The notes under the pieces are model-generated. The model made no database searches. It was not told the DNA's origin and saw only the letters and a program-made list of their open reading frames with translations. Positions 17,863 through 24,489 of a stretch of 64,000 nucleotides of DNA are shown here, piece after piece. Origin of the DNA: Dehalococcoidia bacterium (GTDB taxonomy: Bacteria > Chloroflexota > Dehalococcoidia > CAUJGQ01); the NCBI GenBank assembly GCA_035310145.1, contig DATGEL010000093.1, positions 1 through 64,000 of the forward strand, given 5' to 3'. The position numbers and the translations under genes are program-made. Every line of letters starts with the position of its first letter. Within the stretch, counting starts at the first letter, position 1.

Positions 17863-19278
17863 CTGATCCGCCTGCGCCAGCGTCTTGTTGGCGGTGCGCG
17901 CAACGCCGGCCTCCACGCCCAGCGCCTCCAACGCCGCTTCAAGCTGGGGGTCGCGGCCGTCAGCCAGGGCACGGGCATCCGAATCGACCGCGCGATCGGG
18001 CGTAATGCCGACCTTTTCCAGCGATTGCTTGCTCACCGGTGAGAGCACGCCCTGCACCGCGACTTCCATGCCGGCCTTCTGATCGGCCAGCGGGAAGAAC
18101 TGCGCCGCCATCAGGCAGCCGCAGCTCTTCGCACCCACGATCAGGCCATCGTGATACTGCTGCACCGCCGAGGCGAACAGCTCGGACGACGAGGCGCTGC
18201 CGCCATCGACCAGCACCACGAGCTTCTGATCAAAGGTGAAGCGCTCGTTCGCGCGCGGGATCGGCATCGTACGGCTGCCGCCGGGATTGACCAGGTAGGA
18301 AAGCGGACTTTGCGAGACGAAGAGCGAGAGCACCTCTTGCAGGTCACCGAGCGAGCCGCCGGGGTTGCCGCGCAGATCGACGATCACGCCGCCTGTCTGC
18401 GCATCGTCGAAGTCGCCCAGCGCCTGCTTCACCTGGAGCTGGATCGGCACCTGGGTGGGGAACTCGCGAATGCGGATGTAGCCGACGTTGCCGGGCAACT
18501 GCTTGCTGCGCACCAGGTCGAGCGAGATCGTCTGGCGCGTGATCGTGATGCGCCGGTCGGCGCGGCCGGGGCGGCGCACGTCGAGCGTGAGCGTGCTGCC
18601 GTCCGGGCCATCCAGGGCGCGGCTCGCCTCGCGCGGGGTGAAACTGCCGATCTTGCTGCCGTCGATCGCGAGCACGGAGTCGCCGGCTTGCAGGCCGGCG
18701 CGATCGGCGGCCGAGCCGGGCGCCACTTCAAGCACCAGCGGCGGCCGCTCGGTCACGCGCTCGATACGGATACCCGTCGTGGTGCCGAGGTTGCCGGCTT
18801 CGCGCCTGTTCTGCGTGGCGAACTGGTCGGGCGAAAGAAACGTCGTGTGCGAGTCGTCCAGGGACTCGGCCATCGCCGAGGCGGCAGCGTAATTGATTTT
18901 TGCGGTGTCGAGCGTGTGGCCGCGCGTGACCTTCAGCTTGCCGAAGGCGTCCTCGATCGCGGCGAGGTCGGCGGTTCGATCGCCGTGCAGCGCGGGCGCG
19001 GCGGCCTTCGCCGTTTGCAGGCCCTGCTTGCCGCCCTCGTCCAGCAGGCCACGCCAGGCGGCGTTGAGCAGCGTGTTCGGCGCCGGCCGCTCGACCGCGC
19101 GGTTGAGCAGCAGGTTGTAGGCGTTCTCGAAGACGGTGAAATCAAGCGTGCCGACCGGCTCACCCGCGGGCGTGCTCGTGGCCGCGGGTGCGGGCGGGAT
19201 GCGCGCGGACGTGCAGGCGACGCCGGCCAGCAGCAGCACCGCCAGCGTGAGGCAGAGCAGCGAGCGAGGGCGCCTCAC
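17860..19278 (-). CDS. S41 family C-terminal-processing-type protease, lipoprotein
   Basis: 472 residues. Signal peptide with lipobox LLLAGVAC gives a predicted lipoprotein. A PDZ domain (GTTTGIRIE, APGSAADRAGLQAGDSVLAIDG) is followed by the S41 core (GNVGYIRIREF, GGVIVDLRGNPGGSLGDL). The nucleophile is in DGGSASSSELFA. The usual lysine of GxxTFGKG is missing: the aligned segment is VGAKSCGCLMAAQFF. GTG 19278 overlaps the TGA of the upstream hydrolase by four bases (GTGA), implying translational coupling. A paralogue with similar architecture lies at 40725. Confidence 0.88.
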   Translation of the reverse strand: MRRPRSLLCLTLAVLLLAGVACTSARIPPAPAATSTPAGEPVGTLDFTVFENAYNLLLNRAVERPAPNTLLNAAWRGLLDEGGKQGLQTAKAAAPALHGDRTADLAAIEDAFGKLKVTRGHTLDTAKINYAAASAMAESLDDSHTTFLSPDQFATQNRREAGNLGTTTGIRIERVTERPPLVLEVAPGSAADRAGLQAGDSVLAIDGSKIGSFTPREASRALDGPDGSTLTLDVRRPGRADRRITITRQTISLDLVRSKQLPGNVGYIRIREFPTQVPIQLQVKQALGDFDDAQTGGVIVDLRGNPGGSLGDLQEVLSLFVSQSPLSYLVNPGGSRTMPIPRANERFTFDQKLVVLVDGGSASSSELFASAVQQYHDGLIVGAKSCGCLMAAQFFPLADQKAGMEVAVQGVLSPVSKQSLEKVGITPDRAVDSDARALADGRDPQLEAALEALGVEAGVARTANKTLAQADQ

Positions 19279-20120
19279 AGCGATTCGCGCAGGAATTGCC
19301 AGGCCTCCTTGAACTCGGGGCCGCGCATGTCGGTGTGGCCGCCGTCGTACCAGACGATCCGTTTCGGCTCGCCCAACGCGTCGAAGAGGATCTGCGCCGC
19401 GGCGGGCGGCACGGTCTCGTCGCGCCGGCCGTTGATGCAGAGCACCGGCCGCGGCGCGATCTTCCCCGCGAAGTGGCTGGGATCGACGATCTCCAGCGCC
19501 AGCCGCATCGCTTCGATGCGCGGCGGATCGTCGGGCAGGTCGCGGAAGCCGCTCAGCGTGGCGCCGCCGATGCAGAAGACGGCGGCCTTCACGCGCTCGT
19601 CGCGGGCGACGAAGGGCACGCCGTTGATCGTGCCCATGCTGAAGCCGATGAAGCCGGGCCGGCCCAGGTCGATCTCCGGCCGCGTGGCGAGGTAATCCAC
19701 GGTGCGTTGCAGATCCACGCACATCTGCACGGCGTGGTCGCGCCGCGTCCAGGGGAGTTGCCAGATCGCCTGCGGGTCGCGCGGGCGGGGTTCGCGCTCG
19801 CCGTGGCCGCTGGCGTCGATCGCGATGCAGGCGAAGCCTTCGCGCGCCCAGCGCAGCGCCGCCAGGCGGATGTAGTCATCCTCTTTGCGGCTGCCGGCGC
19901 CGTGCTGCATCAGGATCGCGGGCAGCGGCCCGGCGGCCGCCGCGGGCTGCCAGAGCAGACCGGTTACGCGCTCGCCGTGCGTGCTGGAGATGGCGAAGCG
20001 CGTACTACGGACGCCGTTCTCCTCGGCAACGACGCGCGCTTCGGCCTCCAGCGGCATCTCGCGGTCGTAGCGGAAGAAGAGGTCGCGCACGCGGTCGTCG
20101 ACGATGCTGGCGGTGGTCAT
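19275..20120 (-). CDS. Alpha/beta hydrolase (dienelactone-hydrolase-like)
   Basis: 281 residues. Oxyanion motif ILMQHGAGSRKEDD, nucleophile elbow GFIGFSMGTINGVPF, acid residue region CINGRRDETVPP and histidine in WYDGGHTDM complete the Ser-Asp-His triad. ATG 20120 follows GGAGG. It starts 22 bases after the end of its paralogue and its stop overlaps the S41 start, so the three genes form one operon. Likely an esterase or hydrolase; substrate unknown. Confidence 0.9.
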   Translation of the reverse strand: MTTASIVDDRVRDLFFRYDREMPLEAEARVVAEENGVRSTRFAISSTHGERVTGLLWQPAAAAGPLPAILMQHGAGSRKEDDYIRLAALRWAREGFACIAIDASGHGEREPRPRDPQAIWQLPWTRRDHAVQMCVDLQRTVDYLATRPEIDLGRPGFIGFSMGTINGVPFVARDERVKAAVFCIGGATLSGFRDLPDDPPRIEAMRLALEIVDPSHFAGKIAPRPVLCINGRRDETVPPAAAQILFDALGEPKRIVWYDGGHTDMRGPEFKEAWQFLRESL

Positions 20121-20142
20121 CGATCGTCCTCCGCTTCGACGC

Positions 20143-20985
20143 CTAATCAGGGCGCAGCGTTTCGAGCAGGAAGCGGCGCATCTCGTCGATGTCGTCGCGG
20201 GGAATGTCGCCGTGGCCGCCCTCGTACCAGATGGCGCGGCGCGGCTCCTTCAGCGCGCTGAACAGCGCGTGGCCGAGCACGGGTGGGATGATCGCGTCCT
20301 GTGTGCCGTTCACCATCAGCACCGGCCGCGGCGCGATCAGCGGCGCGTAATGCAGTGGGTCGCAGGCGTCGGCCACGGTTTCGGCATCATGGCGGCGCTC
20401 GGCCGGCGCCTGCAGGGCGAAGAAGTGCAGCAAGCCGGCGCCGCCCAGCGCAAAGACGGCGGTGCGCACGCGCGGCTCCATCGCCACAAAAGGCACGCCG
20501 AGGATGCTGCCCATGCTGAAGCCGGCGTAGCCGATGCGGGCCGTGTCCAGGTCGGGCCGCGTCTCGGCCCAGTCGACGGCGCGCATCGTATCGACCACGT
20601 ACTGCGTGACGAATTCGAGGCCGCGGAAGGGCTGGCGCAGCACGACGGTGGGGTCGGAGATGTGCTGGCCGCGCTCGCCGTGAAAGGGCGCGTCGATGCA
20701 GAGGCAGGCGAAGCCCTCGCCGGCCCAGTGCTCGAAGAGCTGGCGCATCAGCGGCTCGTCTTTGCTGGCGCCGGCGCCGTGGCCGATCAGGAGCAGCGGC
20801 CGCGGCGCCGCTGCCGCGGCGGGACGGTAAAGGACGGCGGGCACGCGCTGGCCGTGGGCGCTGAAGTAGGCGAAGCGCTCGCTGCGTACGCCAGCGGCGC
20901 AAGAGGTGACCGGCTCGCTCGCGTCGAGGGACGCATCACGGTCGTAGCGAAAGAGCAGGCGCCGCTGCTCGGGCGAGAGTCCCAT
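20143..20985 (-). CDS. Alpha/beta hydrolase, tandem paralogue
   Basis: 280 residues, same layout as its neighbour: LLLIGHGAGASKDEP, GYAGFSMGSILGVPF nucleophile elbow, MVNGTQDAIIPP acid region and WYEGGHGDIP histidine. Shared LFRYDR lead-in and near-identical motif spacing show a tandem duplication. ATG 20985 follows GGAGGTGG; the longer frame to 21336 runs into the SOS promoter region and is rejected. First gene of a minus-strand operon and divergent from imuB. Confidence 0.9.
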   Translation of the reverse strand: MGLSPEQRRLLFRYDRDASLDASEPVTSCAAGVRSERFAYFSAHGQRVPAVLYRPAAAAAPRPLLLIGHGAGASKDEPLMRQLFEHWAGEGFACLCIDAPFHGERGQHISDPTVVLRQPFRGLEFVTQYVVDTMRAVDWAETRPDLDTARIGYAGFSMGSILGVPFVAMEPRVRTAVFALGGAGLLHFFALQAPAERRHDAETVADACDPLHYAPLIAPRPVLMVNGTQDAIIPPVLGHALFSALKEPRRAIWYEGGHGDIPRDDIDEMRRFLLETLRPD

Positions 20986-21135
20986 CCGCCACCTCCACGC
21001 CCCGTACGCCGCCCGGTATGCAGAGCGTAGCCGGAGAGGCGGGCGCGGGTCCAGCGGAGGCCGGCAGGCTGCTCGGCCGTCCGCGGGCGCGGGCATGGCA
21101 CTGGCCGCACGGACACGGTGCTTGTAGACTGACAG

Positions 21136-21151
21136 AAGAACGTTTGTTCTT
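21136..21151. promoter_or_regulatory. LexA/SOS box 1
   Basis: Perfect palindrome AAGAAC-GTTT-GTTCTT, matching the Gram-positive-type LexA operator GAAC-N4-GTTC. It lies 81 bases upstream of imuB and 150 bases upstream of the divergent hydrolase, so it could govern either. Confidence 0.85.
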
Positions 21152-21192
21152 ATGTCGGGGAATGGCAAAATTGCCCTCCTATGCCCACGATC

Positions 21193-21222
21193 TTGCTTGA
21201 TATAGCACGTATGTTCTAGTAT
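21193..21222 (+). promoter_or_regulatory. imuB promoter with second, imperfect SOS box
   Basis: TTGCTT (21193-21198), 18-base spacer, TAGTAT (21217-21222). The spacer holds TAGCAC-GTAT-GTTCTA (21203-21218), an SOS box with one mismatch. The ATG at 21232 is only nine bases after the -10 box, so the transcript would be leaderless or nearly so; no ribosome site is visible. Confidence 0.7.
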
Positions 21223-21231
21223 GGTGCGGGC

Positions 21232-22761
21232 ATGCGGATCGCTTGCGTGCTCGTACCCGACCTTCCCGTGCAGCTCGTGCTGCGGCAGCGGCCGGACCTC
21301 GCCGGCCGGCCCGTCGTGGTCGGCGGCTACCCGCACGAGCGCAAGGCCGTGGCCGACGCTTCGCCGGAGGCCGCGGCGAGCGGGATCTCGCCGGGCATGG
21401 CGCTGCGCCAGGCGGCGGGGCTCTGTCCCGCCGCCACCTTCCTTCCCCTCGACGCCTCGCTTGTGAGCGAGGCGTTTGCATTCTTACTTCACGTTATGGA
21501 AAGTTTCAGCCCCGCCGTAGAAGCAGAGCCGCCCGACGCCTTCTATCTCGACCTCTCCGGCCTGAACGCCGCGCGCGAGCAGGCGCTGCTGGAGACCGTG
21601 CTTGCGGTGCTGCGCGCCGGCTCGTCGCCGGCCCGTGCCCTCACCTCTAACCCCTCTCCCAATGCTGGGCGAGGGGGATCTTCAGATGCGCCATTCACTG
21701 CTCACGGCCAAGGCGTATGCCATGCGCCCTCTATTCCCTATTCCCTATTCCCCATTCCCTTCCCCACTGCCCGCGCCGCGGGCGCGGCGGGCCGCTTCAC
21801 GGCGCGGGTGGCGGCGGAGTTGGCGGGCGCGGGCGAGGTGCGCCGCGTGCCGCCGGGCGCCGAGCGGGAGCTGCTGGCGCCCGTGCCGGTGACGCACTTG
21901 CCCTGCTCGGCAGAGATGCAGCGGCGGCTGCGCCTCTTCGGCCTGCGCACGCTGGGCGAGTTCGCGGCGCTGCCCTTCGGGCCGGTGCAGGCGCAGTTCG
22001 GCCGCGAAGGGGCGCTGATGTGGCGCCTCGCCCGCGGCGAGGACGAACGCCCACCCTTGCCACGCCGCCTGCCGCGGCACCTGGCACGCGAGCGCCATTT
22101 CGACCCGCCCGTGATCAGCACGGAGACGCTGCTGCGCGTCGTGAAACGCGAGCTGGCGAAGCTGACGCCGGAGCTGCAGGCGCTCTACCTCGGCTTCCGC
22201 CAGGTCACGCTGGCGCTGGCGATCGAGGCACAGGAAGTGCGACAGCTAGAACCTGCGGACGCCGCGTGTCGCGCCTGCGGCGCGACGGGCGCAGTATTGG
22301 AAGTCTCCGACGGTTGCGCTGCGCTATGGGCGCCCCTGCAACGCGTCGCCACACCGAGCGATTCACGAGTTGTCCCTACCAACCTGTCACCTGTCACCTG
22401 TCACCTGTCACCTCCTGTTCCCTGTTCCCTGTTCCCTATTCCCTACCAGCGCACCTGGACCCTGCACGCGCCGGCGAACCGGCCGGAGGCGGCGTTCCTG
22501 CCGGCCGCGGCAGCGCTGCGCGAGCTGGCGCTGCCCGGCCCGGTGGCGGCGCTGCGGCTGACGCTGCACGATCTCTGCCAGGAGGAGGGCCAGCAGGGCA
22601 GCCTCTTCAGCAGCGCGGCGCGGCGGCGCACACAGCTCGGCGAGGCGGTGCGCCAGATCGAGGCACGCTGCGGACGTAACCTGCTGCAGCGCATCGTCGC
22701 GCTCGACCCGCGCTCGCGCCTGCCCGAACGCCGCCGCGGCCTGGCCGAGTTCCGGCCGTAG
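21232..22761 (+). CDS. imuB: ImuB, catalytically degenerate Y-family polymerase subunit of the SOS mutasome
   Basis: 509 residues. N-terminus MRIACVLVPDLPVQLVLRQRP, PDAFYLDLSG in place of the catalytic SxDE motif of active Y-family polymerases, and FTARVAAELA match ImuB. The C-terminal QQGSLF resembles a beta-clamp-binding motif. ImuB bridges the clamp and DnaE2 during error-prone lesion bypass. Two in-frame insertions made of repeats occur: residues about 137-180 (21640-21771) and about 380-405 (22371-22446); removing them restores the normal domain order. imuA is not present. Expression is probably LexA-controlled. Confidence 0.88.
   Translation: MRIACVLVPDLPVQLVLRQRPDLAGRPVVVGGYPHERKAVADASPEAAASGISPGMALRQAAGLCPAATFLPLDASLVSEAFAFLLHVMESFSPAVEAEPPDAFYLDLSGLNAAREQALLETVLAVLRAGSSPARALTSNPSPNAGRGGSSDAPFTAHGQGVCHAPSIPYSLFPIPFPTARAAGAAGRFTARVAAELAGAGEVRRVPPGAERELLAPVPVTHLPCSAEMQRRLRLFGLRTLGEFAALPFGPVQAQFGREGALMWRLARGEDERPPLPRRLPRHLARERHFDPPVISTETLLRVVKRELAKLTPELQALYLGFRQVTLALAIEAQEVRQLEPADAACRACGATGAVLEVSDGCAALWAPLQRVATPSDSRVVPTNLSPVTCHLSPPVPCSLFPIPYQRTWTLHAPANRPEAAFLPAAAALRELALPGPVAALRLTLHDLCQEEGQQGSLFSSAARRRTQLGEAVRQIEARCGRNLLQRIVALDPRSRLPERRRGLAEFRP
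21640..21771 (+). repeat. Repeat insertion 1 inside imuB
   Basis: Copy of the C-rich palindromic element (CCCTCACC ... CCTCTCCC / GGGCGAGGGG, about 21638-21680), a unique spacer, then five heptamers (CTATTCC three times, CCATTCC, CTTCCCC; 21731-21765). In frame, it encodes a Pro/Ser-rich low-complexity segment absent from the family core. Confidence 0.85.
22371..22446 (+). repeat. Repeat insertion 2 inside imuB
   Basis: CCTGTCA four times (22383-22410), CCT, CCTGTTC three times and CCTATTC (22414-22441). Encodes SPVTCHLSPPVPCSLFPIPY in the current frame. Loss or gain of one 7-base unit would shift frame upstream of the clamp-binding C-terminus. Confidence 0.9.
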
Positions 22762-22768
22762 GGGCCGG

Positions 22769-22893
22769 GGGTTAGGGAATAGAGAGACGCTCTGCCATCC
22801 TTTCCAAATAAACCCACTCCACAGCTTCCCCCTCTCTATCGAAGATCGCGCTCCGCGCGATGGAAAACCCTGGAGAGGGGCCAGGGGGTGAGG
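22769..22893. repeat. Heptamer remnant and C-rich palindromic element between imuB and DUF6504 gene
   Basis: TAGGGAATAG at 22775, then arms CCCCCTCTC (22827) and GGAGAGGGGCCAGGGGGTGAGG (22872-22893) around a small inner palindrome. The element reaches to within four bases of the ATG at 22898. Confidence 0.75.
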
Positions 22894-22897
22894 CCAC

Positions 22898-23275
22898 ATG
22901 GCCCTCGAAGACTGGTCGCAGAGCATCGTCGCCACACCGGGCGCGTCCGCGGGCAAGCGGCGCGCCCGGCCCTCACCCCCGGTCAATCTCATCGTCCCAA
23001 TCCTGGGAGAGGGGCCGGGGGTAAGGGCCGTGCCGCTCAATGCGCCGCGGCGGATCGAAGTGGAGGCGGACGCGGTCACGGGTGCGCCGGCGCTGCTGCG
23101 GAGAGGCGGGCGGGAGCAGCGCGTGCGCTCGGTGCAGAACCACTGGCGCATCGACGACGAGTGGTGGCGCGAGCCGATCTCCCGTCACTACTACCAGCTC
23201 GAGCTGGCCGGCGGCGCGCTGCTCACCGTCTTCCGCGACCTCGTCGCCGGCGGCTGGTGGGAGCAACGAGCGTAG
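22898..23275 (+). CDS. DUF6504-like protein of the mutasome cassette, N-terminus built from repeat
   Basis: 125 residues. Residues 48-125 (APRRIEVEADAVTGAP, VQNHWRIDDEWWREPISRHYYQLEL, TVFRDLVAGGWWEQ) match the small DUF6504 protein that commonly sits beside imuB in Actinobacteria and Chloroflexota. Residues about 24-44 (RPSPPVNLIVPILGEGPGV) are encoded by the palindromic element at 22969-23029, so the authentic N-terminus and start have been displaced. Role unknown, presumably an accessory of the ImuB/DnaE2 polymerase. ATG 22898 is the only ATG; a later GTG might be used. Confidence 0.78.
   Translation: MALEDWSQSIVATPGASAGKRRARPSPPVNLIVPILGEGPGVRAVPLNAPRRIEVEADAVTGAPALLRRGGREQRVRSVQNHWRIDDEWWREPISRHYYQLELAGGALLTVFRDLVAGGWWEQRA
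22969..23029. repeat. C-rich palindromic element inside the DUF6504 gene
   Basis: GGCCCTCACCCCC at the left and GGGGCCGGGGGTAAGGGCC at the right with CCCAATCCTGGGAG in between. Same family as 21638, 22827 and 24384. Read through in frame. Confidence 0.85.
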
Positions 23276-23280
23276 GGCGA

Positions 23281-23392
23281 GGGAATAGGGAATAGAAGGG
23301 CCAGAACGTGCGCGACTGGCAATAGACACACCGGAACGCTTCGCGTATTTCTATTCCCTATTCCCTATTCCCTATTCCCTATTCCCTATTCC
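23281..23392. repeat. Inverted heptamer arrays between DUF6504 and PhzF genes
   Basis: GGGAATA twice (23281-23294) faces CTATTCC six times (23351-23392), separated by 56 bases of unique sequence. The right array ends directly at the AGGAGTG ribosome site of the PhzF gene, so array length could affect its initiation. Confidence 0.9.
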
Positions 23393-23404
23393 CAGGAGTG
23401 AGCC

Positions 23405-24301
23405 ATGCGCGAGATTCCGCTTCGTATCGTCGATGCCTTCACCGACCGGCCGTTCGCCGGCAACCCGGCGGGCGTGGTGCTCGACGCCGAGGGGCTGGAC
23501 GAGGCGACCATGCAGGCGATCGCCCGCGAGGTGAACCTCTCCGAGACGGCCTTCGTCACGCCCTCGCAGCGGGCCGACTTCCGCGTGCGCTTCTTCACGC
23601 CGACGACGGAGATTCCGCTCGCCGGCCACCCCACGATCGCCACGATGCACGCGCTGGTCGAGGCCGGGCGCATCCAGCTCGGCGGCCCGCGCACGCGCGT
23701 GACGCAGGAGCTGAACGTCGGCGTGCTGCCGGTGGACCTGGAAGCCGATGCCGGCGGCCGCCTGACGCGCATCTGGATGACGCAGAAGCCGCCCGAGTTC
23801 CTGCGGATATACGACGCGGCGCCCTACGCCGAAGCGCTCGGCATTCCCATCGCCGGCATCGAGCCGGACTTCCCGGTGCAAACGGTGAGCACCGGCACGC
23901 CGCAGCTCATGTTCCCGGTGCGCAGCCTGCACGTGCTGGAGCGGCTGCGGCCCGACTTCACGGCGCTGACCGCGCTGCAGGCGGAGGGCGATTACTTCAG
24001 CCTGCACGTCTTCGCGCCGGAGGGCTACGCGCCGGAAGCGAAGGCGCACGCCCGCCACTTCGCGCCCGCGGCCGGCATCGCCGAAGACCCGGTGACCGGC
24101 TCGGCCAGCGGCGGCATGGGCGCCTATCTGGTGCGCTACGGCCTGGTGCAGACGCCGAGCTTCATGACGGAGCAGGGTCACATCGTCGGCCGGCCGGGCA
24201 CGATCTACATCGAAGTAGACGGCGAAGACGAGCAGATCACGGGCGTGCGCGTGGGCGGCCGGGCCGTGACCGTGACCACCGGCACAATGCGGATTCCGTG
24301 A
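23405..24301 (+). CDS. PhzF family isomerase/epimerase-like protein
   Basis: 298 residues. IPLRIVDAFTDRPFAGNPAGVVL at the start, catalytic glutamate in NLSETAFV, RFFTPTTEIPLAGHPTIAT, and the second-half motifs GIAEDPVTGSASGGMGAYL. The full double diaminopimelate-epimerase-like fold is present. Members isomerise small metabolites; only some make phenazines. Its place between mutasome genes is unusual and may reflect simple insertion. AGGAG precedes ATG 23405. Confidence 0.92.
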   Translation: MREIPLRIVDAFTDRPFAGNPAGVVLDAEGLDEATMQAIAREVNLSETAFVTPSQRADFRVRFFTPTTEIPLAGHPTIATMHALVEAGRIQLGGPRTRVTQELNVGVLPVDLEADAGGRLTRIWMTQKPPEFLRIYDAAPYAEALGIPIAGIEPDFPVQTVSTGTPQLMFPVRSLHVLERLRPDFTALTALQAEGDYFSLHVFAPEGYAPEAKAHARHFAPAAGIAEDPVTGSASGGMGAYLVRYGLVQTPSFMTEQGHIVGRPGTIYIEVDGEDEQITGVRVGGRAVTVTTGTMRIP

Positions 24302-24309
24302 GGAGAGTG

Positions 24310-24486
24310 AGCAGTGAGTGGGGAGTGGGGAGCGGGGAGTGCCAGTGATTCGAGGCGGCAGCGGCGGGCCGCGCCGGCCCGGGCCCTCACCCCCGGCCCC
24401 TCTCCCAATCCTGGGAGAGGGGAGCTTTTTTCGGCCCGTGTGCAGTTCCGCCCTCTATTTCCTATTCCCCATTCCCTGTTCCCTCC
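24310..24486. repeat. Composite repeat block before dnaE2
   Basis: Imperfect AGTGGGG heptamers (about 24317-24340), a C-rich palindromic element (24384-24422) and CTATTTC/CCATTCC/CTGTTCC-type heptamers (about 24455-24486) that end two bases before the dnaE2 ATG region. Confidence 0.85.
24397..24431 (+). terminator. Repeat-derived terminator-like hairpin upstream of dnaE2
   Basis: 11-bp perfect stem CCCCTCTCCCA / TGGGAGAGGGG with a 4-base loop, then AGC and six T residues. It has all parts of an intrinsic terminator and would end transcripts coming from phzF before dnaE2. Confidence 0.75.
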
Positions 24487-24489
24487 GTC

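Noticed and set aside
18000-19695. Plus-strand 514-codon frame opposite the S41 and hydrolase genes
   Set aside because: Antisense shadow; the opposing strand carries intact PDZ, S41 and alpha/beta hydrolase motifs.
23281-23392. Possible CRISPR array
   Set aside because: Units are contiguous heptamers without spacers; no cas genes are near.
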